A DNA stretch of 64,000 nt from Delphinus delphis (taxonomy: Eukaryota > Chordata > Mammalia > Artiodactyla > Delphinidae): the NCBI RefSeq assembly GCF_949987515.2, contig NC_082694.2, forward strand, positions 12,827,958 to 12,891,957, in the 5' to 3' direction. This document shows positions 13,101-26,100 of the stretch, piece after piece; the first letter of the stretch is position 1, and every line of letters starts with the position of its first letter. Under the pieces are notes generated by a model that saw only the letters and a program-made list of their open reading frames with translations, had not been told where the DNA came from and searched no databases. The translations under genes were made by a program, and so were the position numbers.

Positions 13101-16100
13101 CCTATGTGCAATTTTTTTCTTGCTTTCTTATAAAAAAATTGACAATAGATATGATAGAAGTAATAAAAATATTTCAGTAAATAGAGATATACTTGAATAC
13201 TGTCATTAAATGAACTTCTAGGACTACAATGTATTTTTTGTTTTTACATGCTTTAGTAAAAAGCAATAAAATTAATAATGTATAAGTGCAATAAATAGTT
13301 TCTAATGAGCAATTTATTCATTAGATGTTTTTTACTATTAGGGAAATCTCTGTTTTTTCTATTAGACCTCAAATATAAATATTTTCTTTTTACAAATTTG
13401 ACTTTACATACAGTTTTTTAATTAAATATAATATGCTTAAACGTGTCATGTGGGAATTTTTGAATCTTAGGAGACTCTATATATTTTCTACCCTTGCTCC
13501 AAGCTATTTCACTATTTTTTTTTTCTGTTTTCAAAAAGACCTCTTCAGTTTTTTGGAGACGGAATTTTTGTATGACAGTATGGATTTTAAAGTACTCTTA
13601 TGTGTATAAATATCGAGGCATGGAGCATGAGAAACATAAGACATGGGCATGGAAAACAAAAAGTGAACAAGACACACTCTCCAGCAATGTTCTATGAACA
13701 TTATAATGTTTAATAACATCAGAGTAGCATTTAGCTTTTTGAACTTAGTTTTAAATAGTGCCATAGATAAGTTCTAACCAAGAGGCAGAACTAATAACTG
13801 TCTTTTCCCCTTCTTTCTCCCAGCTTTCTGGGGGGGAAAAGATGTCCTGTGTTACTATCAATTCCTATATATAACTGAAAAATCTTGGTAATGGTTGTGC
13901 GTTTTCACTTAGCATGGACATATATCAGGAAGCTACATGGCATCAAAGAAGAGTCAACATAACAGAAAATTTAGAAGTAAAGAATATGATGAGTACAGTA
14001 CCTACAGTGATGATAACTTTGGTAACTACAGTGATGACAACTTTGGTAACTACAGTCAGGAAACAGAGGAAGATTTTGCCAGTCGGCTGAAACAATACAG
14101 GCAAGCTAAAGAAACCTCAAATACTGCTTTAGGATCATCCTTTTCTAAAGAACCAGGGAAAAAACAAAGATTGAAAGGGATTCAGCAAGGTAAGTTTGAA
14201 ATTGTCTGTTTTTTAATATGAGAACCTTATTAAAACAGGTAAATATGAAGTAAAATCTTAAATTTCTTTGCCCTTTCTCATGATCAGCTTATTCCTGTGC
14301 TTCCTGAATTCGTTTTTTTTTTTATTTGTAGACCTTGAGGACAAAAATCTACAAATATTTCAATCTGCATGATATTTTAAAATTTGAATCTAAAAGATTT
14401 CTTAATATTTTTAAAGTGTATAAAAATGTAAAACAACTTTCCTGTTATGTTTTTCCCCTCCCTTCTATATGGTATCAGTATACTGAAAGAAATAACCTAC
14501 TTTTTTCAGCTGTCTCTGTTACTCTGGGTTACTTTATGTTTTAGACCTGTTAAGGACAGAATCCTGGGAAGCTATTCTTTTATTAGGCTTTAAAATGTAG
14601 TGATCATCTTCACTATGTAAATGTACTCAGGACTATAGACATCCTTCAGGATCAGAAATAAGAACATAATCTAAAGAAATTTCTGGAGTGATAACCTATT
14701 CATCTGCTATATTGAGGTACATCGTCCCTGGAGAGACCAGTACAAGATTGCCATAGAAATTATGGGTAACATCAGGGTCAAATCAGCCTTAAGAACTGTC
14801 CAGTCAATATGTCTGCTTCAAGAAAACTGGAGCGAGATGAGGCTGAGGTGAAGTAGTGAGCACCAAGCCCTATGTAACTATCATTTAATTATCATTGAAA
14901 AAAGGAATCAGTTACGAGTAAATTTGGTTATTTTTATGGCTTTATTTTTTCTTGATTTCCAAGCAAAATTCCTTTGAAAAATGTGGATCTAGGCTTTGTT
15001 GAACTAAAGAGACAGGAATTTGTCTATGCATATGCTATTGTAATTAGTAAGTTTGTTCCTGGAGTCCAGACATAGTGGTGTCAGGGATCATTCCACTTGG
15101 GGAATAAGGGGAATGTAGAGGCCTTGTTCATCCCTTCCCACCTGGGGTTCTTCCTTTCAAACTCTTTCTGTTTGTTCTGTTAAAGAATTGAGTATTGCAT
15201 TTTATTTTGACTTTCATTTTTCCCCCAGAATTATGAAAATAGTATATGGTCAAATGTAGAAAACTTTTTCTATGTGTAGAAAAGATAACCCAGCAAAGAT
15301 CAAAGATAAAACAAAAGCAGTTTGAATCCCTACTCCCAGAGACAATTACTATTAATATTTTTGGTATACTTTGTTTTTTTTTTTTTTTTGGCTGTGCCAC
15401 AGCTTGTGGGATCTTAGTTCCCCAACCAGGGATCAAACCCAGGCCCCCTGCAGTAGAATCACGGAGTCCTAACCACTGGACTGCCAGGGAATTCCCCGGT
15501 ATACATTCATCTAGAATTTTTTGACAATTATTTTTTAACAAAAAACTATATACACTGTTATAACTTGTTTTTCTCCCTTAACTGTGAATTGTACCTCAGT
15601 CATTCTGATGTTAATGAGTAGATTTTAATGTCTACATTCTATTCAATTAAATAGATATGCCATAATTTGTCTACTAAACTGTTAGGTTTGTTTGTTAGTA
15701 ATTATTTGGGATTTAAGTTGCACCCATTTTTAAAAATTCTGTGATTAACCCTGCATATTTATACACATCTTGGCAAACATTTTTTTTTTTGAGAGTAAAT
15801 GCTGAAATATAGAATTGAGTCAAAAGACATAGCTACATTTGAAGATTTTTGATCCATATACAAAGTTGATATCCAAAAAGGTGATGTAGCCATTTATAAC
15901 ACCCCTGCCAGTGTGTGCAAATGCCAATTTCTCCAAATCCCTACCAACATTATTCTATGAGGTGAAAATAGTTATGTTATCTTTAAATTTTTAATTTCTT
16001 TGATTTCTTTAATGAAGTGAAACATTTTTCTATATATCTATTGGCTATTTTGTAGGTTTAATATCATTAGAAAACTTATTAGTTCAGTATGACTTTGATA

Positions 16101-19100
16101 TAATGAGAAATCACTTTGTATTGTAACTTACTACCCTAATATATAATTTTAGTCATTTGAGTATCTCTTTAGAGACTTTTAAATATCAAGTTTTTCAAAA
16201 GTAAAAGACAAGTATAAATTTTGCTTGGAGATATATGTGATGTCTGTTCAACATTATCAGTAGAAACTCAATTTGCCACAAATTAATCACGAATACCTAC
16301 AGTGTCTTCCTTAGAGATGAGTGTAATATTTAATTCTCTTAAAAACAGAAAACATTGTTAATTGCTTATTCTAAGGAAAATTGAGAAGAATAAAACTAGA
16401 TTTGACCTCTCCAGCCATGTATATGTCCTTGTTTCTTGCCTTCCTTATGTTGTTAACATCCCTTAAGAAACAAAACAATAAGGAGCAGTACCCACGAAGT
16501 AAAATGTAAAGACTGAATTAATTGTTTTCACTGAATCTAAAGGGAAAAAAAGAATACACTGTACATTATAGACTATTTAAAATAAGCTATTCCCTGTAAA
16601 CTAGTAGATTGTCTAGTGTGCTGTTTTTTTAACTATCTGAAGTACATTTTAACTTTTTTAGGTATTGAACAGAGGGTTAAAAGTTTTAATGTTGCTCGTG
16701 GACGCGGCTTGCCGAAGAAAATCAAACGCAAAGACCGTGGAGGAAGGGCCAATAAAGGGCCTAATGTGTTTTCAGGAACGGATGACTTTCAAGAGGTACT
16801 GAGAATTTATATATAATGAGGAGAGGAGCTTTTCCGTTTTGTAACTTATTTGGCTGCAAAAGAAAGCATTGTGATTTTTTTTTAATTTATTTATTTAATT
16901 TATTTACTTTTGGCTGCACTGTGTCTTCGGTGCCACGCGTGGGCTTTCTCTAGTTGCGGTGAGCGGGCTTCTCACTGAGGTGGCTTCTCTTGTTGAGGAG
17001 CACGGGCTCTAGGTGCGCGGGCTCAGTAGTTGTGGTACGTGGGCTCAGTAGTTGTGGCGCACGGGCTTAGTTGCTCCGTGGCATGTGGGATCTTCCTGGA
17101 CCAGGGCTTGAACCCATGTCCCCTGCACTGGCAGGTAGATTCTTAACCACTCTGCCACCAGGGAAGCCCAGCATTGTGATTTTAATGCTACTTTCCTAGT
17201 AAATGAAAATTTTCCAGTTCAGATCGAATGAGTATAGATGAACTCCAGAAAAGAAGTATTGTTTTAATTAGTTTTGATAGTAGCACACAGATGCACGTTT
17301 TGGTGCCCTCGAAATAAAATCGGTAAGTTGGAAAGCACCTCAAAATAAAATTGATATGTCTGAAAGCAAAAATGTTTGTTCTGTTAGTTCTCTGTTGTAC
17401 TTTCCTTTCCTAGGAGTCACGGTCCCTAGATGCAAATGGCAATAAAATGCTAATAGCTCAATACGTAGCAGGACCAAGAAGGGAGATAGCAGTAAATTCA
17501 CTTACTTATTACAGTTGAAATCATTAAAAGAGAAAAAAGGAGGTATAAATGGTTGGAAAGATGAATTTATGAATTATGTGTATAGTAGGTATTGAATAAA
17601 TACATGTTGAATTGAACTGAACTCTGAACAGTACATTTCAACCTTGTAGCGACTTTCTGGATTAGAGTGGTCCAATTCCTGTATTCTGCCACTGTTCCAG
17701 TAAGATTTGATTGAATTGTACAGAGCAAGGGTGGGTTATCAGTAGCTGCAACCTTGATTGATAGAAAAGGGATAGTAGGGGCTTCCCTGGTGGTGCAGTA
17801 GCTAAGAATCTGCCTGCCAATGCAGGGGCACGGGTTTGAGCCCTGGTCCGGGAAGATCCCACATGCTGCGGAGCAGCTAAGCCCATACGCCACAACTACT
17901 GAGCCCACGTGCCACAACTACTGAAGCCCACGCACCTAGAGCCTGTGCTCTGCAACAAGAGAAGCCACTGTGATGAGAAGCCCGCGCACCACAACGAAGA
18001 GTAGCCCACACTCACCACAACTAGAGAAAGCCTGTGCACAGCAGCAAAGACCCAATGCGGGCAAAATTTTTTTAAAAATTAAAAAAAAAAGAAAAGGGAT
18101 AGTAACATATTATAATTGGAAAATGCTCAGTTTTCTCATTTCTGGGTTTAAAGATAATGGGCAAAGATTTCTTAATATGTACTCATTAAGGTACTACTTA
18201 GGGAGTTGTTAACAGAAAAAAGAAGTTTGGGCCCAAATGAATTTGTGAAACCCAGCACATGCTACGCTACTCTTGGGGATTCTCAGTCAACATTAATGTA
18301 TTAAACACTCTGAGCAGGTTAGGCATAAAGAAGTCTGTTTTACTTTGTTCAACCCATCATTTTCAAAATTTACTTGACCATGAACTCTTTTTCCTACACA
18401 CCTACTAACATTTACTCTTAACTCACCGCTCCATGGAAACAAACTTAGAATTTCTGGGTGACTATAACCTGCCTGTCCATCTTTCTAGACACGTGTAGAT
18501 GTCTAGGATGTGCTGCTTTCACTAGACGAAATTAGTGTGAATGTTTTCTAAGTAAGTCTTCTTCTATATTCAGTACTTATACCCTATATGTGAAAAAATA
18601 TTAGCTTCCGAGGAAGTGTGGCGTTGATCATGTTACTGCCTATCTCTGAGCTTCAGTTTGCTCGATCTGTAAAATTAGAGTACAGTATTAATTCTAATGG
18701 CCTCTTCAAGCACTAACATTTTAGATGTTTGCAGATCTGGGCTGCAACTAAAAGATTTCTTTATCATGTAGTAGAAAATCAGAATAAATTCTTTCTTTTA
18801 CATTTATCAGATTTAGAATATGTTTCCTTTCTTTATCAAGATTAAAATATGTTATTAACACTATGTCAGTTTATTGGCTCTCATGAGAGATTTCTTCTTA
18901 CGGTTCCAGAAACAAGCAGGAGCGTGTCAGAGTCCAAGGAAGCAGCTCATGTTCAGGAGTGCTTTGGTGGAGGCCCATCCAGGGTAGAGTGAACATACTT
19001 GGAGTGGCCAACATAGACCCATTTTTACCCTTGCCTTTTCAAGGAGTATAATATCCTCCAAAGGCCAGATAAATTTAGGAATACCTGCATGTCCACACTA

Positions 19101-22100
19101 ATTTTCTTGAAAACTCAAGTATAGTCACAGAACATGCAAACTTTTGATGGATTTTAAAGCCTTATTCAGTCTTTTGGCCATAAAACTCCTAAAATTTTTT
19201 AGTCTTTATAGTAGCTATTAAATTTTTTTTATAAATACATATTCTTTTCCCAGTAGATCCTTTAATTTCCTCCTCCTTTTAGTATATTTAAAAAATCTTT
19301 TATGCTCTTGTTCCCTATACCAATATAATACATCCTCTAGAGTAAATAAATTTTAAAATCACCAAGTGGGTAGTTTGGTTTTTCCCTCCCTTTCTCTGTC
19401 TTTTCCTTCTCTCTCTTTCTTTCTTTCTTTCTTTTTTTTTTTTCTGGCCACACCGCACAGCTTGCGGGATCCTAGTTCCCTGACCAGGGATCAAACCCAT
19501 GCCCCCCTGCGGTAGAAGCGCAGAGTCCTAACCCTGGACTACCAGGGAATTCCTTCTCCCTCTTTCTTGAATTGTGTTTTCTTTGAAACAGTGTGATACA
19601 GTGCAAAGAGTTCTATCTTGATTCTCCTAACATGAAACGTAAACTTTGGCAAGTCACTAACTTCACTAATCTTCAGTTTTCATATTTGTCCAGTAAGGGT
19701 GATGAACTAGATTACTTCTGTCATTCTTCCAGCTCTTATAGTTCATAAAAGATCTTAAGGATAGAGGACAACACAACATTGTGAATCAGCTATACTCCTA
19801 TATAAAATAAAAATTAAATTAAAAATTTTTTAAATGTATAGAGGACATTTGTGGTTCTTCTGTATGCTCAAGCTTAAAAGACCTTCTAGGCACTTTATTT
19901 TATCCTGAAATTTTGTTCAAGTTGCTTTAGATTTTCTAGAATACCTTGATTTTTCCCATAGTTTTCCCATAGTTATGGGTACTGCAGTACTTGCTACTTG
20001 TTTAAACAGAACTAAACTGGAAAAAAACAGCCCCCAGCGATCCTCTGTTAAGACAACGAGGTGTATCATTAGAAAGTAACATAGAAAGAGTAAGTTATTA
20101 ATGAAACATAGGTACAACTTGGTACATTTTTCAGCGTTTTTTTGGGGGGGAGGGTGATTACCTAATATTTTTACTTTTTAATTTCAGAGTTATATTCCTC
20201 AGGTTGGCTCATTGACTTTGCACAATGCACTCTCTTTGGCTGCCTATTTTATTACAGCCACAGTTCCTTGTACAGAAGGCATATGTGAACTGGTCATTTA
20301 TATCTACCTGTTCTAAGTGAGCCTAGAAATAGAAAATGTTTGTAAGTAAAATTTACGTAGATTTAAGACATTTTAAATGATCCCATCAGAGTAGAGTATA
20401 AGCAGTTTCTTTGCGTTTTCCTTGGGCAATTTGGGTATATATATGTATTTTTTTAAAAGAACCTCAAAGATTCTCTATTTTCCTGGTATTCTTGTACTTT
20501 TTTTCAGAATCCTTCTAGTAAAATGTATATTTCATCAGTTGGGAGCCCTGAGGGTCAGATTTAAGTTTAGCCATCTATTTCCTTAAGTGTTTGCTGAGAG
20601 GCAGTTTCCTGTTTTCAGTAGATTGTGCTTTGTTCTCCATCTTCTAACAAATTGAGGGAAAAGGGAAAACTGATATCACATCAGAAGAGCAAATATCAAT
20701 AGTTATTAAGCTCCTCGATGTTCAAGGCACTGTGCATGCTAAGAGCCTGAAAAACAGTGATATTTTATAGCACTCATGAGTGGAAGTCCTTAGCTTGGCT
20801 AAGCTTCATACTCTCTTGCTACTCCACCCTCTTATACTTGTAGCAAAAGTTGAATAGGAGACTGAGGAGAAGAACTAAGAAAAACAGGTAGGGCTGTGAG
20901 ATTTTCTACCACATACTAATTTTTCTTAATTTAAAAGTTAAAGATAATGCATCCTCCATTTTTTTCCTATAGAAAGTACAAAATAACCACACACGCAAGC
21001 AATCTATAATTTTTTAGAGATATACCTAGAGACATACACTGTTAAAGGTAGGGGTATATTCTTTTAGTCTTTTTCTTTGTCTTTATTATTATAAACTGGG
21101 GTCACATTTTCACTTGGTAAGGTATTGTGAACATTTTCTTATGTCCCCAAATTGTCTTTCCATCCCATGATTTTTTAATGACAGTATAATATTCTACCAC
21201 CTAAGTGTATCATAATGTGTTTGACTTGTCTCCTAGTTTTGGATGGGTACAGTATTTCTAGATTTTGTTTTGTTTGTTTGTTTTACTTGTAAATAATTCT
21301 GCAGTAGTTATTTTTGTGAATAACTCTTTGTGTGCCTTCCGGATAATTCCTTCAGAATAATCCTGAAAAGTACAAATTTTGTGTCAAACAGTATGGATAT
21401 TGTACGTCTTCCATCAACAGTACACGAGAGTAAATATTTTATTGTACCTTTGCCAAAGTATTATTGTTAATTTTCAAGATTTTCATAATTTTACTTTGAA
21501 AAATGTAGTTGTATGTCCTCATTAAATTAGAAATAGCGTTCTTTGCAACTACTAGTATAGCAATAAGCACTTTTCTAGAAGCATATCTCTCTCCAAGTAA
21601 ATGAATAGCATCAGAATGTCCAGTCTTCACTACTTTTAATAATCAATGTATACTGCTTTCTAGATTCATTTGACTATACATTTTAATACCTTTTTACTAC
21701 TTCATATGTTTTATTTAAATAATTTTTTTTCTTGCAGTATAGTAAACCAGGGAAAAAATGGAAGGTTATGACTCAGGAATTTATTAATCAGCACACAGTG
21801 GAACATAAAGGAAAACAAATCTGTAAATACTTTCTGGAAGGGAGATGTATTAAGGTAAATTTATAGGGGTATCATAAATCATTTTAACTTCTGAAATAAT
21901 CTTTAAAATGTAAAGTCATTTTAGGGGGTGGTTAGTTTTTTCATTTCTCATATACTTGTAATAAAACTGGTTCTTCAAAATGTATCTTGCATTGAATACT
22001 GTATATCAGAACTCATTTAATTATATTCTGGGGCAGTAATATAACTTGTTGAAATGAGATTTTATTTAACAAACACATGATGCTGACTGTATGGCAAGTA

Positions 22101-23124
22101 CTGTTCAAAGTAGATTACTAATATTAAATGTTTTAATCTTTACAGTGACACAGTGAATTGTAGTCACTGTTATTATCCTCATTTTTAACATGGCCAAACC
22201 AGGAGGTTAAATAAGTCCCCAGAGTAGCTCAGCTACAAATGGTGAGTGCTGGTGGAGCCAGGCAGTATCCTCTGAGGTCATGCTGACTGTGCTGGCTCTC
22301 TGCAAAGAGCCACATCCACTGTCTTGGGCAAGAATTCTAAGGACTGTTTGAATTATTATTAGCTCATTATTTAAAGACTGGAGATATGACCATAGTTCTA
22401 CCATGAAACACCATGGAGAAAATTCAATTCAGTGGTTTCTTTTTTTTCCCTCTTTCTTCTTTTCTTTTTTTGTGAACAGGGAGATCAATGTAAATTTGAT
22501 CATGATGCAGAGTTGGAGAAGAGAAAAGAGATCTGCAAATTTTATTTACAAGGATATTGTACCAAAGGAGAGAACTGCATTTATATGCATAATATCCTTT
22601 ATTAAAAACATGTTAACCAAAATATTGTAGTTTTCAAGCATCACTGAGACTTTAAAAATCATAAGTACAACCCAGAAAGCCTAGTTTGGTTTTAAATTTA
22701 AAATAGCACGTTATATAAACCAGGTCTAATCAGCCTTTGCACTTCAAAAGGGCAAACTGAATTTTTTTCTTTAGGGAAACGAAATAACTTCCCTTTGGAA
22801 AAAAATCTATGAAATAAATATACTTCATATTTAATATACTCAGCTTATAAGTATTTCAAGAGACTGTGCTTCCTGAAGGAGTAGTTCGCAACATATTTAT
22901 TCTGTGACTAAATGATTATTTACTTAGGTTCATAAGTAATAAATTGTCATTGTTGGAAATTATTAAACCAGTCTTATCAAATCTTACCACCTAATGATAA
23001 GCACTATATATTCTTCCCTACTTCTCCCTTTGGAAATCTATACATTTCAGTTGTATTCCTACCTCCACCCCTATGGCATTTCACTATATATGGTCCTTTA
23101 AAAAAATAAATAAATAAATAAATA

Positions 23125-23178
<54 letters not shown>

Positions 23179-26100
23179 ACTGTCCTTCAGTAAGGACCTT
23201 ATTTTTTTCCAAATGGTTAGCTCATTGTCCCCTCTTCACAGATTTAAAAGATCACCTTAACCATATTCTAAATTTTCCTCTGTGCATAATTCTGCTTCTA
23301 TACTACTGTTACACGTTGTGCTCTTTGACCATTCCCCTCTGTAATATTATATTTGATATTTACTAGGGCAGATACTCCTTTTTTCTTTATCAAAATGTTA
23401 TGATAAATTTGTCTTATTCAATCAAAGAAAATTTTTTTTCAGATTTGACGTACTTCTTTAGAAACCAGATACCTTACTGAACTGTTTCTTAAAGCTTTCC
23501 ATCTATTCTTATGTTTTTCTCCATAGTCATGCCATCTGTGGGATGACAATTTCAACTGTATTGTCCATACTTCCAGAAAAATGTTAAATAATAGTGATTG
23601 TGGCAGCATAATACATGTTTCAAAGATAATGCCCTTTTGCTTTGGCTGTAGATTTAATATTGATTTTTTTTAAAACTCAAGTATGTATATCCTTATTTTA
23701 CTAACAGTTTTTAATATCAAAAAAAGATCTTGAATTTTATCAGTTGCCTTTTGTATCTGCTAAGATGATCACATGATTTTTCTCTCTTGACCTTATCAAT
23801 GTGATGATTACAATAATAAATTTCCTAAAACTACCCAGAAATTTCCAGAACATACACTACCTGAAAATGGTATATTTTTCACTATACTTCTAGATTTAAT
23901 ATTTTCTTTAGAAGTTTATCTCTAAAATTTTAAGTAAGATTAGCCTGTAGTTTTCATTTTTGGGATATTTGACATATCAGACCCCTTTATTTTCTTCATA
24001 GATATGAGCTCTTGCTACAAAATTTATTTGTTCTATATTTTATTTTATTGAGTAAAGTAACAGAGTTTACATAATTAAATTACACTATAATATTTGCTAT
24101 AGCCATCATAAATATTTTTACTTTAAAAAATTGTTTTCTTGAAAAAGAATAGATACATATATGTGTAACTGAATCACTTTGCTGTATACCTGAAGCTTAC
24201 ACAACATTGTAAATTAACTATACTTCAATTAAAAAAATGGTTATTGAGAAAAAAGAATATTAATGGAATTAGCTAATTATCCAAGCTTAACATTTATACT
24301 TAACATTTCGTATCATGGTACTCTCAACAAACTATTGAAACTTTAACATGACTCTTTTGATCAGTGGTGAAGGCATCTAGATTTTGCACAGAATTTTTGG
24401 CATAATTTATATTATGGTAATTTGGGAGATGATTTGTAAAATCTTGACCCAAAGCTCTTTCTAAGGAAGTCTGTGTTAATTACCCACATTACTAACTCTG
24501 TTATGATAGAAGATATAAACATTTATCACTGACAGAAAAAAATAACAGGTAATATAGTTTGTACAGTCAAGTTTTTTCTAAATACAAAAGTTAAGCTCTT
24601 AAAAAATGTTTTCTAGTTTTAATAGAGTAGAGGAGACTTAAAATTTTTTGAATGTTTTGCCATGTATTTAAAATATTTAAAATTTAAAAAATTGTGTGAT
24701 TATAGAAAATTTAGTACAGTATTAGTAATAAAGTCATTGATTCAGCAGTTATGTTTTTGGGTATAAAAATATGAGAGTTTGATTTTACGTGGTCTATTCC
24801 TTAATATTTTTATTTACATGAATTTCCATGCAAGTTCTATCATAGTGGAGCAAAATGTTACCAAGGAGACAACTGTAAATTTTCACATGATGATCTCACT
24901 AAAGAAACAAAGAAACTTTTGGACAAAGTGAGTAATATTTTTGTACCTTGATTACAGATTCATTTGACTTGAATCATGTTTTATAAGTCATAGTTTATAA
25001 AACTCTGCTGAGAGATCAAGGACTTGTTAGTTTATGTTTTATTCTGTTAATGTAATGTGTTAGAAAAGCAGGAATATTGGACTAAGAATTAAGAATCTTT
25101 TGTTCTTAAAAGATTAAATTATGTGATGTATATGAAACACTTCATACCACTCCTAGTAAATAGTAAATGCTCAATAGTGGCACCTGTTATAGTATCCTTT
25201 ACTTATTAATGATAGTAAGTAATACAATTGCCTTAACCTTAAAAAAAAAACAGAATCTTTTGTTCTTATCATTGTTCTGCCATTAAAAAACCTAATTTTT
25301 TGAACCAGTCCCTCATAAATTTTATTTCTCTCAGTTGAGCTTCTGTTCAAATGCAGTTTATTTATTTTCCAATTTTACTGAGATATAATTGGCATACAGC
25401 ACTATATAAATTCAAGGTGTACAACATAATGATTTGACTTACATACATCTTGAAATGATGATCACAGTAAATTTAGTGAACATCCATCATCTCACATAGA
25501 TACAAAATTAAAGAAGTAGAAAAGATTTTTTTCCTTGTGATGAAAACTCTTGGGATTTACTCTCTTAACAGCTTTTATATATAATATACAGCACTGTTAA
25601 TTACATTTACCATGTTATACTTTACATCCCTAGTACTTATTTATCTTATAGCTCGAAGTTTGTACCTTTTTAGTACCTTCATCCAGTTCTTCCTCCCACT
25701 ACCTTGGCAACCACAAAATTTGACCTCTAAAAAAGCTAATTTACTTTAAGAAATATCCTTTACCTCTTTGAACCTCATATTCTTTATAAAAAAGTAGTTA
25801 GCTATCTCTGATCTATTTCAACTTTAATACTGTATTTTTCTATTAACAAAACTAGTTTACTCAAGTCGTCACAGTTTTAAATGTGAGGAAGAAAGCTCGT
25901 TTTGAAATAGTAATCCTTGCCGATTATTTTTAGGTGTTGAATACTGAAGAAGAAGCTACAAATGAAGATGAAAGAGAGTTAGAAGAACTTAGAAAGCGTG
26001 GCATAACTCCTCTTCCCAAACCGCCTCCAGGAGTTGGGCTTCTGCCAACCCCACCAGAGCATTTTCCCTTTTCTGATCCCGAAGATGATTTTCAGACAGA

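Larger units (their letters stand above)
8075..13912 (+). other. ZC3H6: ZC3H6 intron between 7952-8074 and 13913-14189
   Basis: A 5.8-kb GT-AG intron with two antisense L1 pieces (8150-10140), a SINE nested in the first, a MaLR LTR (10259-10675), an L1 3' fragment (12455-12765) and a short SINE (12910-13102). The stretch 10,680-12,450 and the last 800 bp show nothing recognisable. Confidence 0.85.
14190..16661 (+). other. ZC3H6: ZC3H6 intron between 13913-14189 and 16662-16795
   Basis: A 2.5-kb GT-AG intron with one SINE (15371-15497) and old LINE-like sequence (about 15530-16060). The rest is unremarkable. Confidence 0.85.
16796..21737 (+). other. ZC3H6: ZC3H6 intron between 16662-16795 and 21738-21854
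   Basis: A 4.9-kb GT-AG intron holding three SINEs (16878-17169, 17778-18089, 19424-19551), MIR fragments (18630-18710, 19640-19740), a tiny L1 3' end (19770-19838) and old LINE-like sequence (21070-21400). Nothing else was recognised. Confidence 0.85.
22592..24817 (+). other. ZC3H6: ZC3H6 AT-AC (U12-type) intron
   Basis: A 2,226-nt intron with AT at its start and AC at its end. It contains an (AATA)n-(TA)n microsatellite (23101-23175), an old antisense L1 piece (about 23700-24020) and an L1 3' end (24150-24240). It separates zinc fingers 2 and 3. Splicing here should need U11/U12/U4atac/U6atac snRNPs. Confidence 0.9.
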
